Assembly (NCBI GenBank): GCA_946611835.1
Contig: CAMOEE010000050.1
Location: 1 to 13,449, forward strand
DNA from: an uncultured Treponema sp.
GTDB lineage: Bacteria; Spirochaetota; Spirochaetia; Treponematales; Treponemataceae
Length of the DNA stretch: 13,449 nt
Direction: 5' to 3'
This document shows positions 13,362-13,449 of this stretch, one piece after another. Below the pieces are notes generated by a model. The model was not told where the DNA came from, did not search any database, and worked only from the letters and a program-made list of their open reading frames with translations. A program made the position numbers and the translations under genes. Numbering within the stretch: the stretch's first letter is position 1; each line of letters begins with the position of its first letter.

Positions 13362-13381
13362 TTGCCGGTTTAGGTCGGCAA
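13362..13381 (+). other. Short intergenic hairpin between the LEA-like gene and probable kduI
   Basis: TTGCCG (13362-13367) pairs with CGGCAA (13376-13381) around an 8-nt loop. No T tract follows, so it is more likely an mRNA-stabilising or partial stop structure than a full terminator. Confidence 0.5.
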
Positions 13382-13399
13382 CAATAGTGAGGTATAAAA

Positions 13400-13449
13400 A
13401 TGGATATTCGTTATTCAACAGGAAAAGAGCCGTTCAAAAGAATGACTAC
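13400..13449 (+). CDS. kduI: Probable 5-keto-4-deoxyuronate isomerase, N-terminal fragment
   Basis: Only 16 codons are inside the window. They read M-D-I-R-Y-S-T-G-K-E-P-F-K-R-M-T, which resembles the opening of KduI (4-deoxy-L-threo-5-hexosulose-uronate ketol-isomerase), whose members often begin M-[DE]-[IV]-R. KduI isomerises the unsaturated-uronate product of pectin degradation toward 2-keto-3-deoxygluconate in the cytoplasm. GAGG (13389-13392) lies 7 nt before the ATG. With so few residues the assignment is tentative. It may be co-transcribed with the preceding small gene, since no complete terminator separates them. Confidence 0.6.
   Translation, partial: MDIRYSTGKEPFKRMT

Overview
The window looks like part of the chromosome of a host-associated treponeme-like spirochaete. 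Support for this is the general style of the genes (lipoprotein-type leader, membrane-anchored TPR protein, anaerobic ribonucleotide reductase as the visible reductase, moderate GC) and a 3'-end gene that begins like KduI of pectin/uronate catabolism, which fits a plant-polysaccharide-using gut, rumen or oral strain. The genus is an inference; no rRNA or other definitive marker is present.

Left part (1-2800): the tail of a class I aminotransferase is followed by an intergenic block of nested stem-loops ending in a strong terminator. Next comes a membrane-anchored TPR protein whose C-terminus resembles a decayed Mrr-type nuclease domain. Convergent to it is a soluble acyltransferase resembling chloroplast-type glycerol-3-phosphate acyltransferases.

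Central operon (2862-8018, plus strand): four tightly spaced genes follow a good promoter. They encode an SLC1-type cation symporter with an N-terminal degenerate GHKL/HATPase-like domain, a Y_phosphatase3-type tyrosine phosphatase with a lipoprotein leader, and two tandem paralogues that each fuse a STAS (anti-sigma-antagonist-like) domain to an APH-like kinase. An HATPase-like domain, STAS domains, kinases and a phosphatase in one operon recall the parts of a partner-switching circuit, here attached to a transporter. This is the most interesting feature of the window. The operon is followed by tRNA-Ala(CGC) and a bidirectional terminator.

Right part: nrdD-nrdG on the minus strand form an anaerobic ribonucleotide reductase operon with a near-consensus promoter, two candidate NrdR boxes and an unusual hairpin containing the nrdG start codon. 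Upstream, also on the minus strand, is an MIO-type ammonia-lyase whose active-site motifs mix HAL and TAL/PAL features. The window closes on the plus strand with a small exported Ala/Lys/Glu-rich LEA-like protein and the first 16 codons of a probable kduI.

No transposase, CRISPR array, rRNA gene or phage gene was seen.
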